Of a stretch of 64,000 bases of DNA, positions 18,293 to 26,159 are shown in pieces (position 1 is the stretch's first letter; each line of letters starts with the position of its first letter). The stretch is taken from assembly GCF_004362515.1 (NCBI RefSeq), contig NZ_SNXU01000001.1, positions 4,588,001 to 4,652,000 on the forward strand, written 5' to 3'. A model generated the notes under the pieces. That model did no database searches. It saw nothing but the letters and a program-made list of their open reading frames with translations, and was not told where the DNA came from. This DNA comes from Actinokineospora alba. Its GTDB lineage: Bacteria > Actinomycetota > Actinomycetes > Mycobacteriales > Pseudonocardiaceae. The position numbers were made by a program, and so were the translations under genes.

Positions 18293-18329
18293 CATGGCGT
18301 GGACCGACTGGGGGTCGGTCCACGCCATG
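18293..18329. repeat. Perfect 16-bp hairpin
   Basis: CATGGCGTGGACCGAC (18293-18308) and its exact reverse complement (18314-18329) flank a 5-nt loop TGGGG. It lies in the 245-nt stretch between the LuxR-type gene start and the monooxygenase remnant, where I see no gene. There is no T-tract on either side. It may end transcription running out of the ATP-grasp operon about 300 nt away, or be an operator. Confidence 0.5.
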
Positions 18330-18390
18330 CCCGAGTGGTGTCCAGTGGCGGCAGGCGCACTCCAGCGAGCCCGGCGCCCGGGCGGGCAGC

Positions 18391-18632
18391 ACCCTCAACC
18401 GATTTGTCGACCTCGGACACCGCATCGAGACCGTGCACGCCGACAACACCGGTTTCCGGGTGCGACTCGCCGACGGCGAACCCGAGCAGCGCCGAGGTCT
18501 GTCCACCACCCATCCCGGTCTCGGCTTCGTCGGGTCGGAATGGCAACGCAGATCTCCTCGGCCACCCTGCGAGGAGTGGGCCCCGACGCCCGCCAGGTCG
18601 TCCGACGCCTGCACCTGCACCAAGGCGCCTAG
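18391..18632 (+). pseudogene. C-terminal remnant of a flavin-dependent monooxygenase, frameshifted
   Basis: One frame reads 'VDLGHRIETVHADNTGFRVR' and then 'LSTTHPGLGFVGSEWQR'. At about 18545-18555 the similarity moves to the next frame, which reads 'QISSATLRGVGPDARQVVRRL' and ends at TAG 18630-18632. Joined, this resembles the C-terminal end of FAD/NAD(P)-dependent monooxygenases ('PGLxFVGLEWQR...SATLRGVGxDAxxVxRRL'). No N-terminal nucleotide-binding part is present upstream, so it is both truncated and frameshifted. It converges on and overlaps the end of the ATP-grasp gene by 4 nt. Family recognition is from memory of the pattern. Confidence 0.45.
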
Positions 18633-19867
18633 TAGCCGAGCAACGCCGACTGGTCGACCCCCCGCGCGGTGGCCGGCCCCGCGTCGCCGGGCCGGGTGAC
18701 GATCATGATGCGCGCGGCCGCCTCCTCGCAGGTCCGCGCCGCCGCGGCGGCCGTCTCGCCGACCGCGATGACGTATCCCGGCCGGTCGTCGGACCACTCC
18801 GGCGGGTTCACCCGCCCACCCGCGGACACGGAGACCTGGACGGACTCGACCCCGGGCAGCGGCGGGTTCTCGGCCCCGCGCACCTCCACCACCTCGCCGG
18901 GTTCGGCGGACAGGAACCGGATCGCGGCACCCTGGATCGGCGTGGGCGACTCGGTGAGCGGCTCGACCAGGCCGAGCGCCCAGCCCACGGTCAGCGTCTC
19001 CATATCGATGCCGTACGCGGCCTCGACCAGCTCGTTGATCCGGTCGCCGCCGCGCCGGTTGTGCCCCTCGACCACCCGAGGCCCGGCCGGCGTCAGCTTG
19101 ACCTCCACATGGGACGGTCCGTCGGCCAGTCCCACGGCGTCGAGGAAACGGTGCACCAGGTCCACCACCTGGTCGTGGACGACGGGATCGACAGCGGCGG
19201 GCACCTGGTGTCCCGCCTCGATGAAGTGTCCGCCGACCAGCTTGTCGGTGAGGGACAGCACGACGTGCTCGCCGCCGAAGCTGAAGCTCTCCACGCTGAT
19301 CTCCGGCCCGACGAGGAATTCCTCCATCAGGAACCGGGTCGCGCCGCCCAGCCGTTCGTAGGCGCGCTCCACATCGCCCACACCCTCTACTTTGGACACA
19401 CCGAAGCTGCCCGCGCCCGCGATGGGCTTGGCGATGAACGGATAGCCCGCGCTCTCACCGAAGGCGCGCAGGTCGTCGACGCCGGATCCGATGGCGGCCG
19501 CCACCGGGCTCACCCCGGCCTCGGCCAGCCTGCGCCGCATCGACCACTTGTCGGTCAGCAGCCGCACCGTGGCCGCCGACGGCCCGCGCAGGCCGAGCCG
19601 GTCGACCACCGCGGCCGCCGACAGCAGCGCGTCCTCGGCGATGGCGACGACGGCGTCGAACGGGCGGACTCGGTGCAGGTCGGCGACCAGGTCGACGAAG
19701 GTGTCCTGGTCGGTGTAGTCGCACAGCACAATCATGTCGCACACGTCGGCCACGTTCGGCTGATACAGGCACGCCCGCTGCGCGTACCAGACCTCCACGC
19801 CGAGCGCCTTCGCCTTGGCCGGCAGGGGCCGCTTCCAGCCCACGATCAGGACCCGCTTGCGTTGCAT
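18629..19867 (-). CDS. ATP-grasp ligase (L-amino-acid-ligase type), last gene of the cluster operon
   Basis: A 412-residue ATP-grasp protein. The N-terminal pre-ATP-grasp domain starts 'RVLIVGWKRPL'. The ATP-binding core shows 'GYPFIAKPIAGAGSFGVSKV', the glycine loop of the family. The metal site reads 'HVEVKLTPAGPRVVEGHNRRGGD' (E-x-x-N-R-x-GG). The C-terminal part ('GAAIRFLSAEPGEVVEV') matches the LAL_C2 domain of BacD-like ligases. These enzymes activate a carboxylate as acyl-phosphate and join it to an amine, normally making dipeptides. Start ATG 19867 is chosen with GAGGGG 7 nt upstream; ATG 19873 is the alternative. It sits 11 nt after the previous gene. The substrate is unknown. Confidence 0.9.
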   Translation of the reverse strand: MQRKRVLIVGWKRPLPAKAKALGVEVWYAQRACLYQPNVADVCDMIVLCDYTDQDTFVDLVADLHRVRPFDAVVAIAEDALLSAAAVVDRLGLRGPSAATVRLLTDKWSMRRRLAEAGVSPVAAAIGSGVDDLRAFGESAGYPFIAKPIAGAGSFGVSKVEGVGDVERAYERLGGATRFLMEEFLVGPEISVESFSFGGEHVVLSLTDKLVGGHFIEAGHQVPAAVDPVVHDQVVDLVHRFLDAVGLADGPSHVEVKLTPAGPRVVEGHNRRGGDRINELVEAAYGIDMETLTVGWALGLVEPLTESPTPIQGAAIRFLSAEPGEVVEVRGAENPPLPGVESVQVSVSAGGRVNPPEWSDDRPGYVIAVGETAAAAARTCEEAAARIMIVTRPGDAGPATARGVDQSALLGY

Positions 19868-19878
19868 CAGCATTCCCC

Positions 19879-21024
19879 TCACGACGTCACGATCTTGACC
19901 AGGGCGATCGCCCGCTCGGCCGCCCGTGCCGCCGCCTCGGCGTCGGCCCCCGCGGCGATCACCACGCCCGCCTTCTTGTCGTTGCCCGACCGAAGCGGCG
20001 GGATGACGTCGCCGACCGCGCAGTCGAGTGCCGCGAAGACCTGGGCGGGGAGGTCGGGGACATCGATGTCGGTGATGACCCCCGGCGGCGGCAGCACCGC
20101 CCGGCTGGCCGCGCCCCCGATCGGCGCGGGCAGCGCCGTCGGCGGGTCGACCAGGCCCAGCGGCACGCCGACGGTCAGCCGGGGCAGGTCCACCCCGTAG
20201 GCCAGGCCGACCAGGTCGGCGATGCCTGCCCCGCCCACTCGGGTGTGCGACTCGATGATCCGGGGACCGGCCGGGGTCAGCATCAGCTCGGTATGGGTCG
20301 GCCCCTGCGTGACGCCGAGCGCGTCGAGGAAGTCGGTCACCGCCGCGACGACCTGATCGGGGTCGTCGACCGCCGCGGGCATGGTGTGGCCGGTCTCGAT
20401 GAAACTGCCGTCGGCCAGGAAGGTCTTGTCGGTGAACCCGATCGGGTAGTGCCTGCCGTCCGCCGAGAACGCCTCGACGCTGATCTCCCGACCGGTCAAC
20501 AGTTCTTCGGCGATCATCGGCCGCGTCACCGCGGCCATCGCCGCGCGCGCCGACTCGGCGTCCTCGATCCGGAAGACGTCCTGGCTGCCCGTGCCGCCCG
20601 CCGGTTTGAGGATCAGCGGGCCGACCTCGGCGTGGAAGTCCAGCAGGTCCGCGAGACCGGTGACCAGCCGGTGCCGCACCACGGGCAGGCCGCGGTCGGC
20701 CATGGCCTGACGCATCAGGTCCTTGTCCAGCAGGGCGCGGACCGTCGCGGGGCTGTTGGTGGGCAGCACGAGTTCGGTGTTGAGCCGGGCGGTGGCGAGC
20801 AGGCCCGCCTCGGTCAGGGAGAACACCCCCGCCACCCGGTCGGCGCCGAGCACGATCGACCGCAGTGCCGGGTAGTCGGCCAGGTCGCATTCGCGCACCT
20901 CGACGGCATCGGGCAACACCTGGGCGGTCGCGCCGGGCGGCCTGATCCACAGCGCCCGCACGCCGAGGTCCACCGCCGCACGGACGATGTTGAGCCTGCT
21001 GCCGAGAATGACGACGGTGGTCAT
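19879..21024 (-). CDS. ATP-grasp ligase (L-amino-acid-ligase type), second paralogue
   Basis: A 381-residue ATP-grasp ligase with the same layout as its neighbour: N-terminal 'MTTVVILGSRLNIVRAAV', ATP site 'GPLILKPAGGTGSQDVFRI' and 'IAEELLTGREISVEAFS', and metal site 'HTELMLTPAGPRIIESHTRVGG'. The metal-site Asn of the family (E-x-N-x-R) reads Thr here (ESHTR), a difference from the paralogue ending at 18629. The C-terminal domain is more diverged. ATG 21024 overlaps the epimerase stop by 4 nt. It probably forms a second amide bond in the same product; donor and acceptor cannot be read from sequence. Confidence 0.88.
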   Translation of the reverse strand: MTTVVILGSRLNIVRAAVDLGVRALWIRPPGATAQVLPDAVEVRECDLADYPALRSIVLGADRVAGVFSLTEAGLLATARLNTELVLPTNSPATVRALLDKDLMRQAMADRGLPVVRHRLVTGLADLLDFHAEVGPLILKPAGGTGSQDVFRIEDAESARAAMAAVTRPMIAEELLTGREISVEAFSADGRHYPIGFTDKTFLADGSFIETGHTMPAAVDDPDQVVAAVTDFLDALGVTQGPTHTELMLTPAGPRIIESHTRVGGAGIADLVGLAYGVDLPRLTVGVPLGLVDPPTALPAPIGGAASRAVLPPPGVITDIDVPDLPAQVFAALDCAVGDVIPPLRSGNDKKAGVVIAAGADAEAAARAAERAIALVKIVTS

Positions 21025-22106
21025 GACGCGTCGTCGATTCCGGTCACGCCGAGCCCCGGCGCCGCGGGCAGGACGACCTGCCCGCGTTCGTAGGTCATGC
21101 CTCCACGCACGCCTTGGCGGCCGGTGAACACCGCGGCGTCGAGGTCGACGTAGGTGATCACGTCCGGCGCGCTCGCGGCGAGGTTGGCCGCCGCGGTGAC
21201 GCCGAGGTGCGACTCCAGGACCGTGCTGACCATGCACCGCTTCCCGGCGCTGCCCGCGAGCGCCACCGCCCGCCGTGCCGCCCGCAGGCCGCCGAGCTTG
21301 CTGGGCTTGAGCATGAAGCCGTCGACCGCGTCGCGGCGGATCAGGTCGAGCACGTCGCCGACCGACGCCACCGACTCGTCGGCGATCACGGCCGCGTTCA
21401 CCCGCTCGGTGACGAACCGCAGCCCCGCGACGTCGGCGGCGGGCACCGGCTGTTCGAGCACCTCGATGTCCACGCCCGCCCGGTCCAGCTCGGCCATGCA
21501 CCGCACCGCGTGCTTGGCCGACCAGCCCTGGTTGGCGTCGAGCCGGATCACCGTGTCGGCGGGCAGCGCGGCGGCGATCTCGGTGACCACCTCGACGTCG
21601 GTCCGCCCCGGCTGACCCACCTTGATCTTGACCGCCCGGAACCCCTCGGCGCGGAACGCCACGGCCTGGGCGACCATCGCCTCCAGCGGCCCGAACGGGA
21701 TGGACACATCGGTGTCCAGCCGATCGACCGTGCCGCCGAACAGCTGCCGCAGCGGGATGCCCAGTTGCCGGGCCCGCAGGTCGTGCACCGCGACGTCCAC
21801 CGCGGAGCGCGCGCCCTGGTTGCCCGCGACGACGGCCTCCAGGTCGCGGCACACCTTGTCGAACGCCGCGGGGTCCGCGCCGATCACACGGTCGCGCAGC
21901 GGCCCGAGGATGACCGGTTCGAGCCCTTCCCAGGACTCCCCGGTGTCGCGCAGGTTGGGCACGACCTCGCCCCAGCCCGACCGGCCCTCGTCGTCGATCA
22001 CCTCGACGAACACCGAGCGCAGCGTGGTCACCGTGCGCTTGGCGGTGACGAACGGCGTGGGTAGCGCCATGGTCCGGCGGTGGGTGCGCAGCTCGACGAT
22101 CTTCAT
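21021..22106 (-). CDS. Enolase-superfamily epimerase (dipeptide epimerase / muconate-lactonizing-like)
   Basis: A 361-residue enolase-superfamily barrel protein with the MLE-subgroup residues in place. The first Lys pair is K160-x-K162 in 'AVKIKVG'. The metal ligands are D190 in 'IRLDANQGW', E218 in 'VLEQPVP' and D243 in 'IADESV'. The opposite-face Lys is about 267 in 'MLKPSKLGG'. Lysines on both faces are what 1,1-proton-transfer epimerases such as L-Ala-D/L-Glu epimerase use. Next to ATP-grasp ligases, a dipeptide epimerase is the most economical reading; o-succinylbenzoate synthase or N-acyl amino acid racemase are alternatives. It has 4-nt overlaps on both sides. Confidence 0.85.
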   Translation of the reverse strand: MKIVELRTHRRTMALPTPFVTAKRTVTTLRSVFVEVIDDEGRSGWGEVVPNLRDTGESWEGLEPVILGPLRDRVIGADPAAFDKVCRDLEAVVAGNQGARSAVDVAVHDLRARQLGIPLRQLFGGTVDRLDTDVSIPFGPLEAMVAQAVAFRAEGFRAVKIKVGQPGRTDVEVVTEIAAALPADTVIRLDANQGWSAKHAVRCMAELDRAGVDIEVLEQPVPAADVAGLRFVTERVNAAVIADESVASVGDVLDLIRRDAVDGFMLKPSKLGGLRAARRAVALAGSAGKRCMVSTVLESHLGVTAAANLAASAPDVITYVDLDAAVFTGRQGVRGGMTYERGQVVLPAAPGLGVTGIDDAS

Positions 22107-23095
22107 CGCGCGGTCACCGGGTAGCCCTCGCGGTACTTGGCGAACCCGTCGGGGAACACGCGCTGCTCGCGCGGGTTGATCGCCAGCCGCATCAGGTGCC
22201 TGCGCTGTTCGGCGCTGTCGGTGAACTCCGTGCGCGAGTGCAGCGCGACGTTGTTGTCGATCAGCATCAGGTCGCCCGCGCGCAGGTCGACGTCGAGCCG
22301 CAGCTCGGGACTGGCGGCGAACTCCTCGAACGCGTCCAGTGCGGCGCGCTCGGCGTCGCTGAGCCGGATCCCCGACACCTCCTGGGCCGATTCGACCCGG
22401 CCCCGGTTGTAGTAGCGGCAGGCCAGCTTCCCGTCGAAGTAGCCGAAGATCTGGTTGGCGTAGAACGGACTCTCGCCCTCGGCCTGCGCGCCGCGCTTGT
22501 CGTAGAGGTACTCCTTGTAGAGCAGGCCGAGCAGTTCCGGCCGCTCGCGCAGGACCCGGTTGTGCACGCTCACCGCGCTGGACACGCTGCTCCGCCCGCC
22601 CTCGACGGCCGGGGTCACGCACAGCAGCGCCAGCAGGTCGGTGCCGTCGGTGTGGAACGGCAGCCCGTACTTGCTGGTGTAGCCGCGTGCGGTGCTGTCG
22701 GCGCCGACATCGCGGACATGGTTGAGGATCTCGCCGCTCCTGGTCTGCGCGGTGATCTGTCCCAAGTGGACGCCCAGGCCGACGAACAGCCGCTCCAGTG
22801 CCGGTTCGGCCAGTCCCGCCACAGGTATCCCGCGCACGACCGCGAAGCCGCGGCCGAACTCCAGTTCCCGCACCAGGTCCGCCAGCAGCGAGCCGGTCAG
22901 CGGTAGTGGGAAGTCCGCGCGGTCGAGGTCGGTCAGCTCGCGGTCGGCGACAGCGGCGGTGGCCGCGTGCAGCTCGGCGGCCTGCTCCGCGGTCAGCTCG
23001 ATCAGCCAGTCCCGCTCGCGAAGGCTCGCCGCGGTCCACGCGCTGGCGTCCTCGATGATCTCTCGGCAGATGGGCATCGGTGTTCCCCCGGTCAT
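22103..23095 (-). CDS. TauD/TfdA-family Fe(II)/2-oxoglutarate dioxygenase
   Basis: A 330-residue oxygenase with the facial triad H148-x-D150 in 'GLPFHTDGTD' and H286 in 'NNVALHSRTEF', plus the 2-oxoglutarate-binding Arg region 'AEQRRHLMRLAIN'. Overall pattern matches TauD/clavaminate-synthase-like enzymes that hydroxylate or otherwise oxidise amino acids and peptides. ATG 23095 overlaps the preceding stop by 4 nt; ATG 23077, with GGGGGA 6 nt upstream, is an equally good start. In this operon it would tailor an amino acid or the ligated peptide. Confidence 0.88.
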   Translation of the reverse strand: MTGGTPMPICREIIEDASAWTAASLRERDWLIELTAEQAAELHAATAAVADRELTDLDRADFPLPLTGSLLADLVRELEFGRGFAVVRGIPVAGLAEPALERLFVGLGVHLGQITAQTRSGEILNHVRDVGADSTARGYTSKYGLPFHTDGTDLLALLCVTPAVEGGRSSVSSAVSVHNRVLRERPELLGLLYKEYLYDKRGAQAEGESPFYANQIFGYFDGKLACRYYNRGRVESAQEVSGIRLSDAERAALDAFEEFAASPELRLDVDLRAGDLMLIDNNVALHSRTEFTDSAEQRRHLMRLAINPREQRVFPDGFAKYREGYPVTAR

Positions 23096-24339
23096 GCGTC
23101 GGTCCCGTCGAAAGGGACGGTCTCCAGCTCGAACTCGGCGGCGACCTTGGTGATCGACGCCTCCACCCCGGCCGTCGTGGCGCCCCGGAACCGGAACCGA
23201 CCGCCGACGTGCTCGTAGTACGCCTCCGACCGGGGGATGACCCCGCCCGGGGTGAGCACCTTCTCCGCGTACGGCCCGCCCGGACCGAGCATCGACTTGG
23301 CCGCCACGACCCGGCACGGCCGCCGCGACGGCGCGGGCATCAGCAGATAACCCGCCACGTCCTCAGTGGACAGTTCCGGCGTCGGGAGGTCCGCGGGCTC
23401 GATGCCCAGCTGCAACTGGCATTCCACCGCCATGAGGTCGAAGCCGTGCACCTCCCGCCACAGGAAGGGGGTCTCCGCGCCGCCGACCCGCGAGCCGATC
23501 TCCAGGAACACGAAGCTCGGCACCTCGCCCGGCACCATGAACGCCTCAAGGTGGTAGACGTAGGGCTCCGCGCACAGGCCGGGAAGCAGCTTGTCGAGGA
23601 ACTCGCCCATGGCCGCGTTGACCGCCGCGTCGTCGATCTCGACGAAACCCAGTGGCGTGCCGTGCCGGAAGGACAGGCAGTTCTCCAGGTACCGCGACAT
23701 CCGCCACGGCCCGTGCCGATCGCCCAGCCACACACCGTCGACCACGATGATCGGGTGCGGCACGAACGCCTGCACCAGCATCGGCCGGTCGAAGACGACC
23801 GACTCGACGTCGGCGGGGGAGTGCAGCAGCCGCACGCCCTCGCTCGCGCTGCCCCGGGTCGGTTTGATCACCACCGGCCAGCCGTGCTCGGCGGCGAACG
23901 CGGTCAGGTCGCCGTGGTTCGCGACGTCGGCGGTCTCCGGGATCGGCACGCCGATCTCGCGCGCCTTGGCGATCATGGTGTCCTTGTAGAGGAAGTGGTG
24001 CAGATCCTCCGCGCGCCTGCCCGCCGCGCCGAACTCCGCCCGCAGGGCCGTCACCACCGGCAGGACGTTCTCCTTGAGCGCGACGATCCCGCGTGGCCTG
24101 CCGAACCGGTCGGCCAGGTCGGCGACGGTCTCGCGCATCACCGCGAGGTCGCTGGTCTTCTCCACGGTCACGACCCTGGCCGCGGTGCTCGGTACCGACC
24201 CGGAACCGACCGGGGTGACGATGTAGCTCACCGGACCGGCGCTGTGGTCGAAGTAGGACTCGTAGTCGGCGTAGTGGTCTTCCCACTGATGGACCACGAT
24301 CACGTGTCGGTCGTCGTGCTCTGCTTGTGCGATACCCAC
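23092..24339 (-). CDS. ATP-grasp ligase, third paralogue
   Basis: A 415-residue ATP-grasp enzyme. The N-terminal domain includes 'DRHVIVVHQWEDHYADYESYF'. The ATP site is 'GWPVVIKPTRGSASEGVRLL' and the metal-binding segment 'SFVFLEIGSRVGGAETPFLW'. The C-terminus is LAL_C2-like ('AEKVLTPGGVIPRSEAYYEHV'). It starts with GTG 24339, with AAGGAG 7 nt upstream, 15 nt after the mutase large subunit. Its N-terminal domain is unlike the other three, suggesting a different acyl donor. Confidence 0.88.
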   Translation of the reverse strand: MGIAQAEHDDRHVIVVHQWEDHYADYESYFDHSAGPVSYIVTPVGSGSVPSTAARVVTVEKTSDLAVMRETVADLADRFGRPRGIVALKENVLPVVTALRAEFGAAGRRAEDLHHFLYKDTMIAKAREIGVPIPETADVANHGDLTAFAAEHGWPVVIKPTRGSASEGVRLLHSPADVESVVFDRPMLVQAFVPHPIIVVDGVWLGDRHGPWRMSRYLENCLSFRHGTPLGFVEIDDAAVNAAMGEFLDKLLPGLCAEPYVYHLEAFMVPGEVPSFVFLEIGSRVGGAETPFLWREVHGFDLMAVECQLQLGIEPADLPTPELSTEDVAGYLLMPAPSRRPCRVVAAKSMLGPGGPYAEKVLTPGGVIPRSEAYYEHVGGRFRFRGATTAGVEASITKVAAEFELETVPFDGTDA

Positions 24340-24354
24340 GGGCGGACTCCTTTC

Positions 24355-25713
24355 TCAGTGCCCCACGGCGGCGGAGAACCGCTCGATGTCGGCTTTGACC
24401 GCGGCGACGAACCCCTCGTCACCGCGCGGCCCGGCGTCGCGGAGCAGCCGCTCGTTCCTGGCCTTGGTTTCGGTGGACAGCGCCAGCGACCCCGGCCGCG
24501 CTATCCGGATCGCGCCGGTGGGATCGCGCCGCGGCATCACCGCGGAGTGCGCGTGGATGCTGGCGCTGAACGGCACGTCGAGCCGTCCCGACCGGAACGC
24601 GGCGGCGATCGCGGTGGTCAGGTCACCCGACTGCAGGACCGGATCGACCAGGTCGGCGACCTCGCGTTCGATCCACTCCTGCTCCTCCCGGACGGCCGCC
24701 TGGTCGACGCCGAACCCGTCGAGCAGGTGCGAGAGCGCGACCCGGGTGGTGCGGATCCCGCGGATGTTGGCCGCGGCGTCGGGGATGCCGTACGCCTCCT
24801 GGTTGGTCTTGACCACGACCTTGGTCGCCGCGCCCCACTTGGCGACGAGCCCGCCGTAGAGGATCAGCGCGTCGGCCAGGGCCGGGTCGCCGGGGAAAGC
24901 GCCCATGAACTGGTGCAGCACCGGGTAGACCGTGACCGTGTCCGGCAGGTAGCGGGCGGCGAGCGTGCGGATGCTGGCCAGCGCCGCGACGTCCTGCACC
25001 GCGTTGCCGCCCTGCGGATAGGCCACCGAGATGCAGCGAACCCCTTGCGCGGCGGCGGCGACCGCCTCCAGCACGCATACCGCCAGGCACAGCGACGGCG
25101 GCATCAGGACGGCGGTCAGCGTGCCGAACAGCTCACGCTCGACGATGACGCCGTGCTCGGCGAGCACCCCGCAGGCCCGGTCGACCTCGGCCCACGCCCC
25201 CAAGGAGACCTCCAGTGGCACATCCTTGACGTAGGGCAGGTTGTAGCCGATCCCGCCGCCCTCGAACGACGTGATGCCCGAGGCGATGGCGGTGACGAAA
25301 AGGTCGCGCGGGTCCGGCGAGCCGTGTCGGACCTCCAGCGGCACGTCCACCGATTCGGCGAGCTCCCGTCCCCGCCGCCAGCCGTGGGTGACCAGCGGAT
25401 ACCCGTTGAGCCGGTAGGGATCCTCGCGCAGCGCGCGCTCCGCCTCGGCGAACCGCAGCAGCCGGGTGTGCGCGTCCACGGTCACCGAGAGGATGTCCGG
25501 GGCGGCGCCGTCGCGCAGGTCGCGCAGCAGGTCCAGCATCCGGCCGTGGTCGCCGACGCCACAGCGCGGCTGGATGAGCACCCGGCCATCGGCCTGGGCG
25601 GCGGCGAGCAGGTCGGCGGTGGTCGGGCGGTTCGCCGACCTGATGTAGTCCACACAGGACCGAAGGTCCGGCGGGTCCGTGCCCGGTCTGATCGGGATGC
25701 CCGCGAAGGTCAT
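24355..25713 (-). CDS. glmE: Methylaspartate (glutamate) mutase, large E subunit
   Basis: A 452-residue B12-dependent mutase epsilon subunit; with the S subunit it rearranges L-glutamate to (2S,3S)-3-methylaspartate. Conserved stretches: 'VLIQPRCGVGDHGRMLDLL', 'PLVTHGWRRGREL', 'EVRHGSPDPRDLFVTAIASG', 'FEGGGIGYNLPYVKDVPLE' and 'VKTNQEAYGIPDAAANIRG'. Length is slightly under the ~480 of the clostridial enzyme. ATG 25713 overlaps the S-subunit stop by 4 nt. In actinomycetes this enzyme occurs in antibiotic pathways (friulimicin, nikkomycin, vicenistatin) rather than glutamate fermentation. Its place among peptide ligases suggests 3-methylaspartate or a derivative enters the product. Confidence 0.93.
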   Translation of the reverse strand: MTFAGIPIRPGTDPPDLRSCVDYIRSANRPTTADLLAAAQADGRVLIQPRCGVGDHGRMLDLLRDLRDGAAPDILSVTVDAHTRLLRFAEAERALREDPYRLNGYPLVTHGWRRGRELAESVDVPLEVRHGSPDPRDLFVTAIASGITSFEGGGIGYNLPYVKDVPLEVSLGAWAEVDRACGVLAEHGVIVERELFGTLTAVLMPPSLCLAVCVLEAVAAAAQGVRCISVAYPQGGNAVQDVAALASIRTLAARYLPDTVTVYPVLHQFMGAFPGDPALADALILYGGLVAKWGAATKVVVKTNQEAYGIPDAAANIRGIRTTRVALSHLLDGFGVDQAAVREEQEWIEREVADLVDPVLQSGDLTTAIAAAFRSGRLDVPFSASIHAHSAVMPRRDPTGAIRIARPGSLALSTETKARNERLLRDAGPRGDEGFVAAVKADIERFSAAVGH

Positions 25714-26129
25714 GCGAACACCGGCTGCGCCAGCCCGGCCAGCAGCGGCACCAGGTGGGCGACGTCGTCGAGCACGTGGTCGACCCCGAGCTGTTCGAGG
25801 CGCGCGCGGTCACGGTCGGACTTCGTGCTGCCCACGGAGATGTTGCCGCCCACCACGACCGGGCAGCCGAGCAAGCCTCGCGCCCGCAGCGCCGGGAGGT
25901 CGCGCAGGTCGTCGTAGGCGTGGCCGTTGAGGCTGCCGACCACGACCGCCACGGCCGTCGGATTGGCCTGGTACGCCTCGGCGAACTCGGGCAGCGGCGT
26001 GCACACCCCAAGGTTGACCACGAGGAATCCGGCCTCGCGCAGCGATTCGGCGATGAGGATGTTGGCGACGGCGTGGGCGTCGCTGGCCGCGACGCCGAGG
26101 ATCACCGTGGCGCGGTTGAACTGGTTCAT
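25710..26129 (-). CDS. glmS: Methylaspartate mutase, cobalamin-binding S subunit
   Basis: A 139-residue B12-binding Rossmann-like protein, the usual S-subunit size. It carries 'GVAASDAHAVANILIAESL', where the classical B12 signature D-x-H-x-x-G is D-A-H-A-V-A: the cobalt-ligating His is present but the Gly is Ala. The later signatures are 'VVVGSLNG' (S-x-L) and 'VVVGGNISVG' (GG). ATG 26129 has GGAG 5 nt upstream. It forms the catalytic pair with the overlapping large subunit. The name glmS here follows the clostridial mutase and is not glucosamine-phosphate synthase. Confidence 0.92.
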   Translation of the reverse strand: MNQFNRATVILGVAASDAHAVANILIAESLREAGFLVVNLGVCTPLPEFAEAYQANPTAVAVVVGSLNGHAYDDLRDLPALRARGLLGCPVVVGGNISVGSTKSDRDRARLEQLGVDHVLDDVAHLVPLLAGLAQPVFA

Positions 26130-26159
26130 GGGATCTCCAGAACTGGTGGGGGACGGCGG

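Noticed and set aside
23080..25917. 945-codon plus-strand open frame across the ligase and mutase genes
   Set aside because: Low-complexity R/G/H/V composition spanning two real genes with conserved motifs on the other strand.
24355..26129. Mutase genes as part of glutamate fermentation
   Set aside because: No methylaspartase, citramalate or mutL genes nearby; the context is biosynthetic.
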